Source: Mycobacterium marinum (GTDB taxonomy: Bacteria > Actinomycetota > Actinomycetes > Mycobacteriales > Mycobacteriaceae). From it: a DNA stretch of 64,000 nt. The notes beneath the pieces are model-generated. The model saw only the letters and a program-made list of their open reading frames with translations, was not told the DNA's origin and made no database searches. Below, in pieces: positions 27,301 to 35,711 of this stretch. Position 1 is the first letter of the stretch; every line of letters starts with the position of its first letter. Position numbers and translations under genes: made by a program. Location of the stretch: contig NZ_CP024190.1 in the NCBI RefSeq assembly GCF_003391395.1, forward strand, positions 4,340,001-4,404,000. The letters are read 5' to 3'.

Positions 27301-29356
27301 TGACGAAGATATCCGCCAGCGAAGCATCGAAGCTGACCGACGAGAACTGCAGCCACCGGTCTTCGGCCGTCATGGTCCACTCGGCGACGAAACCCTGCAC
27401 ATGTTCGGCGATCGCGTGATGCGACACCGCCACCCCTTTGGGCCGGCCGGTGGAGCCGGATGTGTAGATCACATAGGCCAAATGCTCAGGGCGCAAGGGC
27501 CTTAGCCGGTCGCCATCAGAGAGTGGCAGATCCGAGTTATCGGCCGCGGCCCGCTCGGCAACGTCGAGTTCGGGCCGCCCGATGACCGTCTGCGGACGAG
27601 CGTCGGTGATGAGGTAGTCGATGCGTTCGTCGGGGTTGGCGGGATCGATCGGCAAGTAGGCCGCACCGGCCTTGAGCACCGCCAGCATTGCGACGATGAA
27701 CTCGATCGAGTTAGCCATCCGCAGCCCGATGATGTCCTCAGGCCCGAAGCCTTGGCCGATAAACCAGCGCGCCAAACGATTCGCGCGCCGGTGTAGTTCG
27801 CTGTAGGTCAGTTCGGCCTCGTCGGAAACCAATGCCAGCGCTGTGGCCGTCCCGGCTGCCGACGCGGTCGCTTCCAGCAGCTTGACCATCGTGGTGGCCG
27901 GCATTTCAACAAGCTCGCCGTGCGACTGGGCCAGCACGCTATCGCGTTCGCCAGCGCCGAGGATGTCCAGGCTGGACAGCGGCCGCTCGGGCTCGGCCAG
28001 CGCTTTGTCCACCAGCTGTAGGTAATGGGCCAGCATCTGGTCGACCAGCACAGAGCTCAGCTGTTGCTGATACTCGAACTCGACCGAGACATCATCGGGG
28101 TCGAGCGCGATCGTCAACGAGAGCGGAAGATGCGCGGCTACCGCACCGAGGCCGAGTTGGCGCACCACGACGCCGTCCAACGCAAGGCCACCGGCGCTCT
28201 TGCGCATGTTGAAACCGAGTCGGACCAGCAGGTCCATCCCGTCGCGTCCCATTCGCTCCGGGTTTGCTTCGCGTACCACCCGGTCGATGCCCACCGATTG
28301 ATGGGCGAAGCCGGCCAGACAGGTTTCCCGTACCTCGTTGACGAATGAGGTGAAGGTGTCCTGCGACCGTGTCGTGATCCGCAGCAGCAACGTGTTGCCG
28401 AAGTATCCGAGGGCACCCGCGGCGGCACCACTGCGTTCGGTGACCGGGACCGAGACCAGAAAATCCGATGCTCCGGTGTAGCGGCGCACCAGCACGCCGT
28501 ATGCCGCGAGCAACACCATGAACGGTGACGCGGAGCACTTCCTGGCGAAGTCCTCGACCCTGCTGAACAGGCCGGCGGGCAGCGGCCGAACTCGACGCTG
28601 CGCCCGCCTGCAGGGATTCGCACCGGACACACCGGGAAGCTCCGGCGGTTCCGGCAGCGGACGCAATGTCTCCGCCCAGTAGCCGACGTCGGCCACGCTA
28701 GGAGCCGCAGAGTGTTGCAGCACTTCAACGCTGAGGAACTGTGCTGCCGGGTCGTTGATCGGCAGATCGTTGTAGGCGGCGCTGAGCTCGCCGAAGAAGA
28801 CCTCCCAGGAATCGTCGTCCCAACAGATGTGATGCACGACCAGAAGCAACACCAATTCGTCCGCGCGGGTACGTATCACGGTGATCCGCAGCGGCAACTC
28901 GTTGGCCAAGTCGAAGGGACGGCCGAACTCGTCGGCCGCCAGACTCTCGATCTGCTGCTCATGTCCGGCCTCGGGCAGCCGGGTCAGATCCTCACGTCGC
29001 CACCCGACCTCAACGTCGTCGGAAAATACCTGGTATGGCTCCCCTTCGGTGTCCACCCCGTAGGTGGTGCGCAAAATGGCATGGCGCGCAACCACATCGT
29101 TGACGGCGGTATGCAAGCGATCCTCGTCCACCAGGCCAGTCAGCCGGTACGCGACGCAGATGTTCAACGTGACGTCATCGGGGTCCATCGTCTGCAGGAA
29201 CCACATGCGGCGCTGGCCGTCCGACAGACGATAACGTTCTCCCGGGCAGATACCTGGCTGGTCGCTCGACTGCTCCGCCGCCAATCCGCTCTCGGCGATC
29301 CGCCGGCGCAACAGTTCCCGGCGGCGATCCTGCAAAGTCCTGACATCATCTGCCAT
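24344..29356 (-). CDS. mbtE: Mycobactin NRPS MbtE (C-A-PCP-C-PCP)
   Basis: 1670 residues from ATG 29356; the in-frame GTG at 29368 has no better ribosome site. First condensation domain (about 45-480; HHICWDDDSWE), adenylation domain (about 490-960; YTSGSTGRPKG) for the central lysine, first carrier domain (Ser1019 in FGLGGHSLLAA), second condensation domain (about 1100-1500; HHIVSDHAS), second carrier domain (Ser1589 in ALGGDSIIA). M. tuberculosis MbtE has 1682 residues and the same layout. The lysine is the one hydroxylated by MbtG and acylated. It heads the minus-strand operon mbtE-F-B, divergent from the mbtK-like gene. Confidence 0.94.
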   Translation of the reverse strand: MADDVRTLQDRRRELLRRRIAESGLAAEQSSDQPGICPGERYRLSDGQRRMWFLQTMDPDDVTLNICVAYRLTGLVDEDRLHTAVNDVVARHAILRTTYGVDTEGEPYQVFSDDVEVGWRREDLTRLPEAGHEQQIESLAADEFGRPFDLANELPLRITVIRTRADELVLLLVVHHICWDDDSWEVFFGELSAAYNDLPINDPAAQFLSVEVLQHSAAPSVADVGYWAETLRPLPEPPELPGVSGANPCRRAQRRVRPLPAGLFSRVEDFARKCSASPFMVLLAAYGVLVRRYTGASDFLVSVPVTERSGAAAGALGYFGNTLLLRITTRSQDTFTSFVNEVRETCLAGFAHQSVGIDRVVREANPERMGRDGMDLLVRLGFNMRKSAGGLALDGVVVRQLGLGAVAAHLPLSLTIALDPDDVSVEFEYQQQLSSVLVDQMLAHYLQLVDKALAEPERPLSSLDILGAGERDSVLAQSHGELVEMPATTMVKLLEATASAAGTATALALVSDEAELTYSELHRRANRLARWFIGQGFGPEDIIGLRMANSIEFIVAMLAVLKAGAAYLPIDPANPDERIDYLITDARPQTVIGRPELDVAERAAADNSDLPLSDGDRLRPLRPEHLAYVIYTSGSTGRPKGVAVSHHAIAEHVQGFVAEWTMTAEDRWLQFSSVSFDASLADIFVTLFLGAQLIVPKPDAFGDISYVADLISRRGVTVLHLVPSMLSTLLLLPQVQQWRQLRHVPVGGEALPGEVADRFAGYFDAELRNHYGPTEAVVCSTHMVVTGSHGARAVPIGVPNRNVYAYVLDEQLHPVPDQVIGELYLGGSQLARGYLGRPTLTAQRFIADPFNPGMRLYRTGDLVRRNHCGELEFVGRADEQVKIRGFRIELGEVESVITTHPAVRHCLVVAEETEAGPMLAAYLVPAAAQVDLEEIRAHTAAAVPEYMVPGAFAVIPEIPMTVSGKLDRRALPAPTPIATRRYREPETATERWICSIFAQLFGRQRVGAEDSFFGLGGHSLLAARLVAQIRAEFGVDLTVRTIFDAPTPAGLAARLVERFRNDFELDLDNLAADDMPLDPKRARPGFVKSARPQRLPLSHSQLAAWFQYRIEGAREEFNMPLALRFEGPLDPVALAAALNDVVARHEALRTNFDEHEGVPYQIVHPSRTVQLAIRAIDQDEFDDVSTQLRRHVFTPESGPLLQANLLVLGPDTHVLLLIVHHIVSDHASLEIVLDDLIVAYRARLQHNAPQWEILPIQFADYAVWQRNTFESNWGQTELDYWRDALAGLPDEISVATDRARPRVLGKRGEVVQFSVPAARRSALTQLAERNGATEFMLYQAALAVVLHKLGGGTDIALGSPVAARVEPATAQLVGLFANVVVLRTDLSGDPTLRSILVGSRDTVLDALAHQELPIERLVEALNPPRALSRNPLFQNMLNFRGEDWALVPRDLTGRGETTVVPLPVNFEVALLFLAIGMSVTPSGELDVQVIANADLYEPATVALIADALDAALAAFATTPDLPLSAVQLLPGADLAKLLAPPLPAGPAASQPVAAGSAETERRLTAMLEELLEITGIDRDENYFALGGDSIIAIKWSAQAGALGLPFPPAMVFEHMTIAELAAAVDAANGEPVVEADPPPAQEYTPMSASGLAPDALAKLSASWLQQGSAS

Positions 29357-29669
29357 GGTTAGCCTCACTCCTCACCGTCGCTGCGCCGGACCAATCAGAA
29401 CCTGCGGGCCCCGGCTTCCCAGGTCTGAAATCAAGCGACACGACGCGCATCAAACCAACCCCTCCAACTCGCCAACGCCCGCGCGCTGTCCGGGGGCAAG
29501 CCCCTGCACGCCGAACAGCCTTCGCCAAACCAGGCTTATGTTAGCCTTCGCTAAGTTGAATGGCTGTTGCGGCCCGTCGCGGCTATCACGGCAAGACAGA
29601 GACCGGATCGATCCTGCGCCCCAGGCGGTGATGGCGGGCCATCCGGGCCAGATGGTCGGGAGGTACCTA
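29357..29669. promoter_or_regulatory. Divergent promoter region of mbtE and the mbtK-like gene
   Basis: This 313-base gap contains no gene with a ribosome site. It holds the IdeR-like box at 29536-29554 and, at the edge of mbtE (29354-29372), a second weaker match GGTTAGCCTCAC that overlaps the mbtE start codon. Both operons that leave this region encode mycobactin functions, so shared iron control fits. The -10 elements cannot be placed with certainty. Confidence 0.6.
29536..29554. promoter_or_regulatory. IdeR-like iron box
   Basis: TTATGTTAGCCTTCGCTAA matches the IdeR consensus TTAGGTTAGGCTAACCTAA at 14 of 19 positions, with both outer arms (TTA..GTTAG and GCTAA) intact. It lies between divergent mbtE and the mbtK-like gene. 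IdeR-Fe(II) binding here would repress both operons in iron-replete cells. Confidence 0.65.
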
Positions 29670-30236
29670 GTGAACGCGCTTGACCTGCAACAATGTCGCG
29701 CCGCGCTGGATCATGAGGCCTTCTCGGGCGAGTTCTCGCTGCGGCGGCTGGACCCCGAGGGCGACCTCGATTTGATGCATTCCTGGATGAACGATCCCGA
29801 AGTGGCGCGCTTCTGGCGCAAGCCGTGGCCACGGCCCCAGATCGCCTCGTATCTGTTCGACCAACACTGCAGCGCGCATTCCGTCCCTTATCTCGGCCTG
29901 CTAGACGGCGCCCCGATCAGCTATTGGGAGCTCTACCGTGCCGATCTGGATCCGCTCGCCCGCCACTACGCCGCGCGCGAGCACGATGCCGGCCTGCACA
30001 GTTTGCTAGGTCCCGCCGAATGCCGGGGACGGCGCCTCGCCGCGGATCTGCTGCGCATCGTCTCGACGTGGCAGCTGGATGCGGATCCGAGCGCAGACCG
30101 TGTCATCGCCGAGCCCGACGTCAACAACACCCGAATGATCCGGGCGCTCGAACGTGCCGGGTTCGAGCGCACCGCCGACCTTGATCTACCGGACAAGCGG
30201 GCCGCGCTGATGATCCGTGACCGGCAACGCCGATGA
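29670..30236 (+). CDS. IucB/MbtK-type siderophore lysine N-acyltransferase
   Basis: 188 residues from GTG 29670, chosen for the GGGAGG site 7 bases upstream (ATGs at 29631 and 29652 are alternatives). The protein is an Acetyltransf_8 GNAT: HSWMNDPEVARFW, PYLGLLDGAPISYWELYRA, a GLH near residue 105 and EPDVNNTRMIRALERAGF are the family landmarks of aerobactin IucB and MbtK. These enzymes acylate the N6-hydroxylysine (or lysine) of hydroxamate siderophores. It is clearly not a close copy of M. tuberculosis MbtK (Rv1347c), which also lies elsewhere with mbtL-M-N. Whether it transfers acetyl or long acyl groups is unknown. It leads the plus-strand run mbtT-C-D after a 109-base gap. Confidence 0.8.
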   Translation: MNALDLQQCRAALDHEAFSGEFSLRRLDPEGDLDLMHSWMNDPEVARFWRKPWPRPQIASYLFDQHCSAHSVPYLGLLDGAPISYWELYRADLDPLARHYAAREHDAGLHSLLGPAECRGRRLAADLLRIVSTWQLDADPSADRVIAEPDVNNTRMIRALERAGFERTADLDLPDKRAALMIRDRQRR

Positions 30237-30345
30237 GCCCAACCGCGGCGGCACCGAAACCGGCGGTCGGCGAGCTGGCACCGGTGCGCACAACAACGAG
30301 AACTTGTCGCAACGAGCGAAGTGGTCGAGTGAGAGGTAGTGCTGC

Positions 30346-31104
30346 ATGGCGCGCAAACTAGGGTGGGTCAGGCAATTCCACGAACCGGATGCCCCCGAAA
30401 GCCTTCCGCTGCTCGTCTTTCCGCATGCCGGGGCGGGCGCGTCGGCATATCGCGAGTTCTCGAAGGTCCTCAGCGAGACGTTCAACGTCATTGTCTTTCA
30501 GTACCCGGGGCGCCAAGATCGGGCCGCTGAACCCTCGTGCGCCGCCATTTCCGAGATTGCTGCCGGCGCGTTCAGCGAGTTCGCGGCATCGGAGCACAAT
30601 CGCGGACTCCCGATCATCACATTCGGTCACAGCATGGGGGCGCTGGTCGCGTTCGAGTTCGTCCGCCTGGCCGAAGCCAACGGTATCGATGTGCGGCACC
30701 TCAACGTCTCCGCCGCGGTGGCCCCCTGCAACGCGGCGGCCAAGCCGGCACATCCCAGCGACGACGAAGAAATCCTCAACCATCTGGGCGCGCTCGAGGG
30801 CACCGATACGGACGTGTTCAGCAACCGCGAACTCATGAGGCTGGCACTTCCCGTGATCAAGGCCGACTACCACGCTTTTGACACATACTCGTGCGCCGAG
30901 GACATCAAGGTGGCGACGCCGATTCACGCCATGGGCGGCGACCAGGACCCTTACATCACACTGGGCGATCTCTACGGGTGGGGCAAGCACACCGATACCG
31001 CCAAGGTCACCATGTTCGACGGGGGACACTTCTACTTGCGGTCACACATCGACGCCGTCGCGGCGTTGCTGGCCTCGAGCGCACAGTGCGGGCAGCAAGC
31101 ATGA
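30346..31104 (+). CDS. mbtT: Type II thioesterase MbtT
   Basis: 252 residues. The alpha/beta-hydrolase thioesterase has VFPHAGAGASAY (23-35) and nucleophile Ser96 in FGHSMGAL; the catalytic His is in the HFYLRSHIDAVA end, with Asp in the GGDQDPYI stretch. It is closely like the C-terminal domain of M. tuberculosis MbtB, and matches the free MbtT of fast growers. Type II enzymes remove wrong or stalled groups from carrier domains; with no TE on MbtB here it could also have a release role, though MbtF is expected to release by cyclisation. Its TGA overlaps the ATG of mbtC. Confidence 0.9.
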   Translation: MARKLGWVRQFHEPDAPESLPLLVFPHAGAGASAYREFSKVLSETFNVIVFQYPGRQDRAAEPSCAAISEIAAGAFSEFAASEHNRGLPIITFGHSMGALVAFEFVRLAEANGIDVRHLNVSAAVAPCNAAAKPAHPSDDEEILNHLGALEGTDTDVFSNRELMRLALPVIKADYHAFDTYSCAEDIKVATPIHAMGGDQDPYITLGDLYGWGKHTDTAKVTMFDGGHFYLRSHIDAVAALLASSAQCGQQA

Positions 31105-32420
31105 GCACCAACGGATCCGCCGGAGCAGCCGACCCGATCGTCATCTCCGGAATGGCCGTCGAGGCACCCGGCGGAATCGACAGCCCGGCTTCTTTGTGGG
31201 CAGCGCTTGCCGAATCCAGGGAACTACTGAGTCCCTTTCCCCGCGACCGCGGCTGGCCCGTCGATGATCTGTTGTCGGTATCCGACCTGGAAGGTTGGGG
31301 GCAGGTTTGCGATTCCGGCGGATTCCTGGATGGAGCAACCACATTCGACCCTGGCTTCTTCGGTATCAGCGCCCGCGAGGCCATCGTGTTGCATCCCCAG
31401 CAACGGGTTGCGATGCGAGTCGCGTGGAAGGCACTGGAGAATTCCGGAATCAACCCCGGCTCGACTGCCGGGGCAGAGGGCGGCTGTTTCGTCGGCATGT
31501 CGCCAATGGAGTACGGACCACGGGCATCGGTAGCCGATGCCTACAGCGGTCATCGGATCGCCTCGCTGGGCCAACTGGGGGGCGCCGCCCGAATTTCGCA
31601 CAGTCTTGGCCTGATCGGTCCTTCGATCAGTGTCGACACGGCGTGCGCCTCGTCATTGTCCGCACTGCACCTGGCCGCCACGGCGGTGCGGGAGGACGAG
31701 TGCGAATGGGCGCTTGCCGGCGCCGTGTGCGTGATGGGTTCGCCCGGAGCGTTTTACGAATTCGCGAGGCTCAATGCCCTTTCCGAGGACGGGCATTGCC
31801 GCGCCTATTCCGATAACGCCACCGGCACCGTGTGGGGGGAAGGCGCGGGAATGGTTCTCGTCGAGCGGGAATCACGAGCACGGCGAGAGGGCCGGCGAAT
31901 CTACGGACGTATCGCGGCCATCCGCACCAACCACAACGGTAAAGGCAAGCCAATCTTGGTTCCCCGGGTACGAGCGCAAGAGCAGGTTATTCGCAAGACG
32001 CTGGAGGTGGCGGGAATTGATCCCGTCGAGGTCGGAATGATCGAAGGACACGGCACTGCAACGCCTGCCGGCGACCCAGTCGAATTGATCGCGCTGTTCA
32101 AGACCTACGGCGCTGCGGGGTCGGAAGCCCTGCTCGGGTCGATCAAGTCCAACGCCGGACACTCGCAGGCGGCATCCGGAATCCTGGCGTTGATCAAGCT
32201 GCTGCTGGCCGGCCAACACGGTCAGATTCCGCCAACCCTTTTCGCGGACAACCCAACCAAAACGGTGGACTGGGATCTGACCGGCCTGCGGCTGGCGACG
32301 AAACTACATGAGTGGGAGCCCAAACACGGTGTTCGCTACGGTGCCGTGTCTTCGTTCGGTGCGGGCGGCGCCAATGCCCATGCCATCATTTCGATGCCGG
32401 CTGCCGGAGTCGGACAGTGA
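31101..32420 (+). CDS. mbtC: Polyketide synthase MbtC (ketosynthase)
   Basis: 439 residues from ATG 31101, overlapping the mbtT stop (ATGA). A stand-alone ketosynthase: Cys182 in DTACASS, His317 in EGHGTAT and His354 in NAGHSQAA make the complete Cys-His-His set. With MbtD it supplies the beta-hydroxy acid linker between the two lysine units of mycobactin. The length matches M. tuberculosis MbtC (444 aa). Next gene mbtD begins inside its stop codon (GTGA). Confidence 0.95.
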   Translation: MSTNGSAGAADPIVISGMAVEAPGGIDSPASLWAALAESRELLSPFPRDRGWPVDDLLSVSDLEGWGQVCDSGGFLDGATTFDPGFFGISAREAIVLHPQQRVAMRVAWKALENSGINPGSTAGAEGGCFVGMSPMEYGPRASVADAYSGHRIASLGQLGGAARISHSLGLIGPSISVDTACASSLSALHLAATAVREDECEWALAGAVCVMGSPGAFYEFARLNALSEDGHCRAYSDNATGTVWGEGAGMVLVERESRARREGRRIYGRIAAIRTNHNGKGKPILVPRVRAQEQVIRKTLEVAGIDPVEVGMIEGHGTATPAGDPVELIALFKTYGAAGSEALLGSIKSNAGHSQAASGILALIKLLLAGQHGQIPPTLFADNPTKTVDWDLTGLRLATKLHEWEPKHGVRYGAVSSFGAGGANAHAIISMPAAGVGQ

Positions 32421-35400
32421 GCGCGGCCGCCTACCGCCTGCCGGACGGCACCATTCCCGTCCTGCTCTCGGCGGACACGCCCGAGCTACTGGACAGCGAG
32501 GCCACAGCGCTGCGTGACCATGTCGCAGCTCATCCCGACCTCACCCCCGGCCCGATCTCCGCCATGCTGTTTCGGACGCGGGCCGCTCGCCGGCACCGGG
32601 CCCTGGCCATGGTCAGGACGCGTGCGGAGTTGATCGACGCCCTGCAAGCGATGATCGACCGATACGAGGATCCCGCCCTGATTCGTACCGACCCGGCGGC
32701 CATCCGCCGTCGCATCGGCTATGTCTTTCCCGGGCAGGGAGGCCAGCGCCCCGGGATGGGACAGCTCTTTTACGAATCGGTGCCCGCGTTTCGCGCCGAG
32801 GTAGATCGCTGCGCCCAGGCGTTCGAAGCACAATCCTGCGGGTCACCGCGAAACTATCTGCTCGACAAGAATTTTCAGGATGATGGTAGCGCCGGCATCG
32901 TCCAGCCGGCGCTGTTCACCCAGATGGCCGCACTGGCGGCGATGTGGCGATCATTCGGCATTGCGCCCAACGTCACCATCGGGCACAGCCAAGGGGAAGT
33001 CGCCGCGGCTTACGTTTCCGGCACGATTACCCTCGAGGACGCCGTGCGCGTCATCGGTATCCGCGCCCACGCCGCCGACGAGTTCGCTGCTGCTGACTAC
33101 GCCATGGCCATCGTCGCCGCCGACCGGGAAACGTGCGAGGACCTACTCGCCCGATGCCCCGGCTGGGCGCAGCTCTCCGTGGTCAATTCCCTACGCATGG
33201 TCGGTATTTCGGGTGAACGGGAAACGGTTCAGGGCATCGTGGACACCTTGACCGAGGGCGGCACCTTCGCCCGGGTTATCCGGGTCCGCTATCCCGCACA
33301 CACCAGCTTGATCCACGACGGTGCCGACAAACTTCGTGCAGCCATCCAAGACCAACTGCAGCACCCAAGTTTTGTCGACACCGACATCGACTGCCTCGGT
33401 GCCACTCTCGGCGCGCCCATCACGTCGGAGCTCCCGGTCGGCGACTATTGGTTTTGGAACCTACGCAACATCGTTCGGTTCGACAAGGCAATCGCCGCCG
33501 CCGTGCAACGTGACGTCGAAACGTTCGTCGAACTGGCCGAGCATCCGACGCTGCAGTTGGCGATTCACGAGAATCTGGCCGCCCTGCGCGACGAAGCCGA
33601 TGACCGCCCCGCCATGGTGGTAGGAACCTCCGAACGCACCGCCACCGATCTGGGCGAATTCACCCGCAATCTGGCCCAGCTGGCCGTGCATGACCTGAAC
33701 TACCCATGGGACTGTCTGCGCGCAGACCCGGACGGCGCCCAGGCCTTACCGTTGCTCGACTTTCCCAACACCCGGATGAACGAGATCCGGTTGTGGCTGC
33801 CCTATGACGAGGTGCTGCCCCGTCGTCAGCCGCCGGCGGTATCAGTTGCTCCCGCATCACCGTCGGTCCCCGACGCGACCGCGGACACCACACCGGCGCG
33901 TCTGCTGGTCGAAGAATGGGTGCGGCTCTCGCAGCGCTCACTTACGCCGCCACGGGTCGTCGGGATTGTTGACCCCACCGGAGCGTGCGCGCAGTTCGCC
34001 ACCGCGATGACTGCCGCGGCCCACCAGGCCGGGGCCACGGCTCGGGTGGTCAACGGCGAAAATGACGGCACCGGAGCGGATGTCAACACAATGGTCATTC
34101 TGCTTCCGGAAACACCGAAACTGGATGGCCGCGCCGCCGCCGCCGAGGTCGGAGGATTCTTTTCGAACCGGGCGTGGTGGCCCGGAGTCGACACCGGGGT
34201 CACCGACTGCTGGCTGGTGACGGTGGGCGGTGAGGCGGCGACCGCCGCGGATGGGCCGCCAGATCCGGTGCACGCGGCGGCAAGCGCGGGCTTTCGCAGC
34301 ATCGGCGCCGAACACCCGGGCGTGGGATTCCGCCACCTGGATCTGCCGGCCGGAGCGACGGCACAGGACTGGGCGCATCCCATTGTGGCGGCGCTGCACA
34401 CAGCCAACGAACCGGAGCTGGCATATCGCGACGGCGCTTTCTATGCCAAACGGATCGTGGCGGGCGAGGGCGCGGTGGTGCACGGTGCGGGCGCGTGTCC
34501 AGAACACGTGCTCATCATCGGCGGGACCGGCAACCTCGGGCTCGAATTCTGCGACCACTTCGCCCACCGCGGCGCACGGAGAATCACTCTGGTGAGCAGA
34601 TCAGGCGAGTCTGCTGCGGTGGCGGAGCGCCTGGCGCAGATCCGCTCGGCGACAGCCGCCCAGATCGCTGTCACCCGATGCGACGTGGGTGACCCCGCTG
34701 CGGTATCGCGGTTGGCAGCGCAGCACCGGTCCACACCGGCGGATCTGATCATCCATGCCGCCGTGGCTTATGCGTCGGTGGAGTTCTCCGACATCACCAC
34801 CGATGACGCCGACAATGCGCTCTACGCCAAGGTTGTCGGCATTGGGCAGGTCCTGGACGCTTTCCCCAGGACTGATGGCTGTCGCATCGTTTTGTGCTCT
34901 TCGGCACGGGCCACCATCGGTGGTCGCGGACAGGTCATGTACGCCGCGGCCAACCGAATGCTGGACGCGATGGCCCACCGGCTGCGGGCCGAGGGGCTGG
35001 ACTGCGTCTCCGTGCAGTGGGGCCAGTGGACCGTGCATTTCGATCTCGATGCCTCGAGCATGGCGCAGTTGGCCGCCATCGGTGTGATCCCGATGCCGCC
35101 CGCCGAGGCGATCGCGTTGGGAATGCAGCGGCTCGGCCGCAATGCCATCGTCGCGGCATTCGACTTCGATCGCGCCCGCCCGGTACTGGAAACCTTTGGC
35201 TACGGCCCGCTGGTATCAGAGCTGCTCTCGCCCGTCAGCGAGACCGCTGCGCCGGCCGAGCCGGCGGACCTACCGGGACGACTCAGCAACCTGCTGGCCG
35301 CAGCGATTGGCGCGGAGCGCGCCGAGCGGATCGACACGTCGGTGCCCATGGTCGCGCTCGGACTGGATTCGTTGCAGGCGCTGGAGCTACGTCGGCGCGT

Positions 35401-35491
35401 CAAGGCCGAGTTTGATCACGAGCTAGAGGTCTCGGATCTGCTCGGCGGGGCGTCGATCGCCGACGTGCTTGCCCAGCTCGGTGCGCGGTGA
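32417..35491 (+). CDS. mbtD: Polyketide synthase MbtD (AT-KR-ACP)
   Basis: 1024 residues from GTG 32417, coupled to mbtC by a GTGA overlap. The acyltransferase domain (about 100-430) has Ser191 in IGHSQGE; a ketoreductase with GGTGNLG occupies about 695-880 (SSARAT and the YAAANRMLD region give its Ser and Tyr); the carrier domain carries Ser985 in LGLDSLQAL. No dehydratase or enoyl reductase is seen, fitting a beta-hydroxy product. M. tuberculosis MbtD is about 1004 residues. It is the last gene of the plus-strand run; its stop is 4 bases from the stop of convergent mbtH. Confidence 0.94.
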   Translation: MSAAAYRLPDGTIPVLLSADTPELLDSEATALRDHVAAHPDLTPGPISAMLFRTRAARRHRALAMVRTRAELIDALQAMIDRYEDPALIRTDPAAIRRRIGYVFPGQGGQRPGMGQLFYESVPAFRAEVDRCAQAFEAQSCGSPRNYLLDKNFQDDGSAGIVQPALFTQMAALAAMWRSFGIAPNVTIGHSQGEVAAAYVSGTITLEDAVRVIGIRAHAADEFAAADYAMAIVAADRETCEDLLARCPGWAQLSVVNSLRMVGISGERETVQGIVDTLTEGGTFARVIRVRYPAHTSLIHDGADKLRAAIQDQLQHPSFVDTDIDCLGATLGAPITSELPVGDYWFWNLRNIVRFDKAIAAAVQRDVETFVELAEHPTLQLAIHENLAALRDEADDRPAMVVGTSERTATDLGEFTRNLAQLAVHDLNYPWDCLRADPDGAQALPLLDFPNTRMNEIRLWLPYDEVLPRRQPPAVSVAPASPSVPDATADTTPARLLVEEWVRLSQRSLTPPRVVGIVDPTGACAQFATAMTAAAHQAGATARVVNGENDGTGADVNTMVILLPETPKLDGRAAAAEVGGFFSNRAWWPGVDTGVTDCWLVTVGGEAATAADGPPDPVHAAASAGFRSIGAEHPGVGFRHLDLPAGATAQDWAHPIVAALHTANEPELAYRDGAFYAKRIVAGEGAVVHGAGACPEHVLIIGGTGNLGLEFCDHFAHRGARRITLVSRSGESAAVAERLAQIRSATAAQIAVTRCDVGDPAAVSRLAAQHRSTPADLIIHAAVAYASVEFSDITTDDADNALYAKVVGIGQVLDAFPRTDGCRIVLCSSARATIGGRGQVMYAAANRMLDAMAHRLRAEGLDCVSVQWGQWTVHFDLDASSMAQLAAIGVIPMPPAEAIALGMQRLGRNAIVAAFDFDRARPVLETFGYGPLVSELLSPVSETAAPAEPADLPGRLSNLLAAAIGAERAERIDTSVPMVALGLDSLQALELRRRVKAEFDHELEVSDLLGGASIADVLAQLGAR

Positions 35492-35495
35492 ACGG

Positions 35496-35711
35496 TTAGT
35501 TGCCAGCCATCGCGTCGCGCAGGCTCTTGGGCCGGATGTCGGCCCAGTGCTGCTCGACGTAGGACAGGCAGTCGGCGCGCGTGTCCGCGCCGAACGCTAC
35601 CCGCCAGCTGGCGGGCACATCGGCGAATGTCGGCCACAGGCTGTGCTGTTCCTCGTCATTGATCAGCACATAAAACATGGCGTCTTCGTCATCAAACGGA
35701 TTGGTACTCAT
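35496..35711 (-). CDS. mbtH: MbtH, NRPS adenylation-domain partner
   Basis: 71 residues from ATG 35711 (MSTNPFDDEDAMFYVLIND), exactly the length and start of M. tuberculosis MbtH; the earlier in-frame ATG would lie further inside mbtG. The founding MbtH-fold family member has invariant tryptophans and the SLWP and WTDIRPKSLRDAM-type end; both are seen (SLWPTFADVPASW, HWADIRPKSLRDAM). It binds and activates adenylation domains of the NRPS. It overlaps the 3' end of mbtG by 20 bases, so it is translated from the same message. Confidence 0.96.
   Translation of the reverse strand: MSTNPFDDEDAMFYVLINDEEQHSLWPTFADVPASWRVAFGADTRADCLSYVEQHWADIRPKSLRDAMAGN

Noticed and set aside
29354..29372. Second IdeR box over the mbtE start codon
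   Set aside because: Only about 10-11 of 19 matches; kept as a note in the promoter region and not as a feature.
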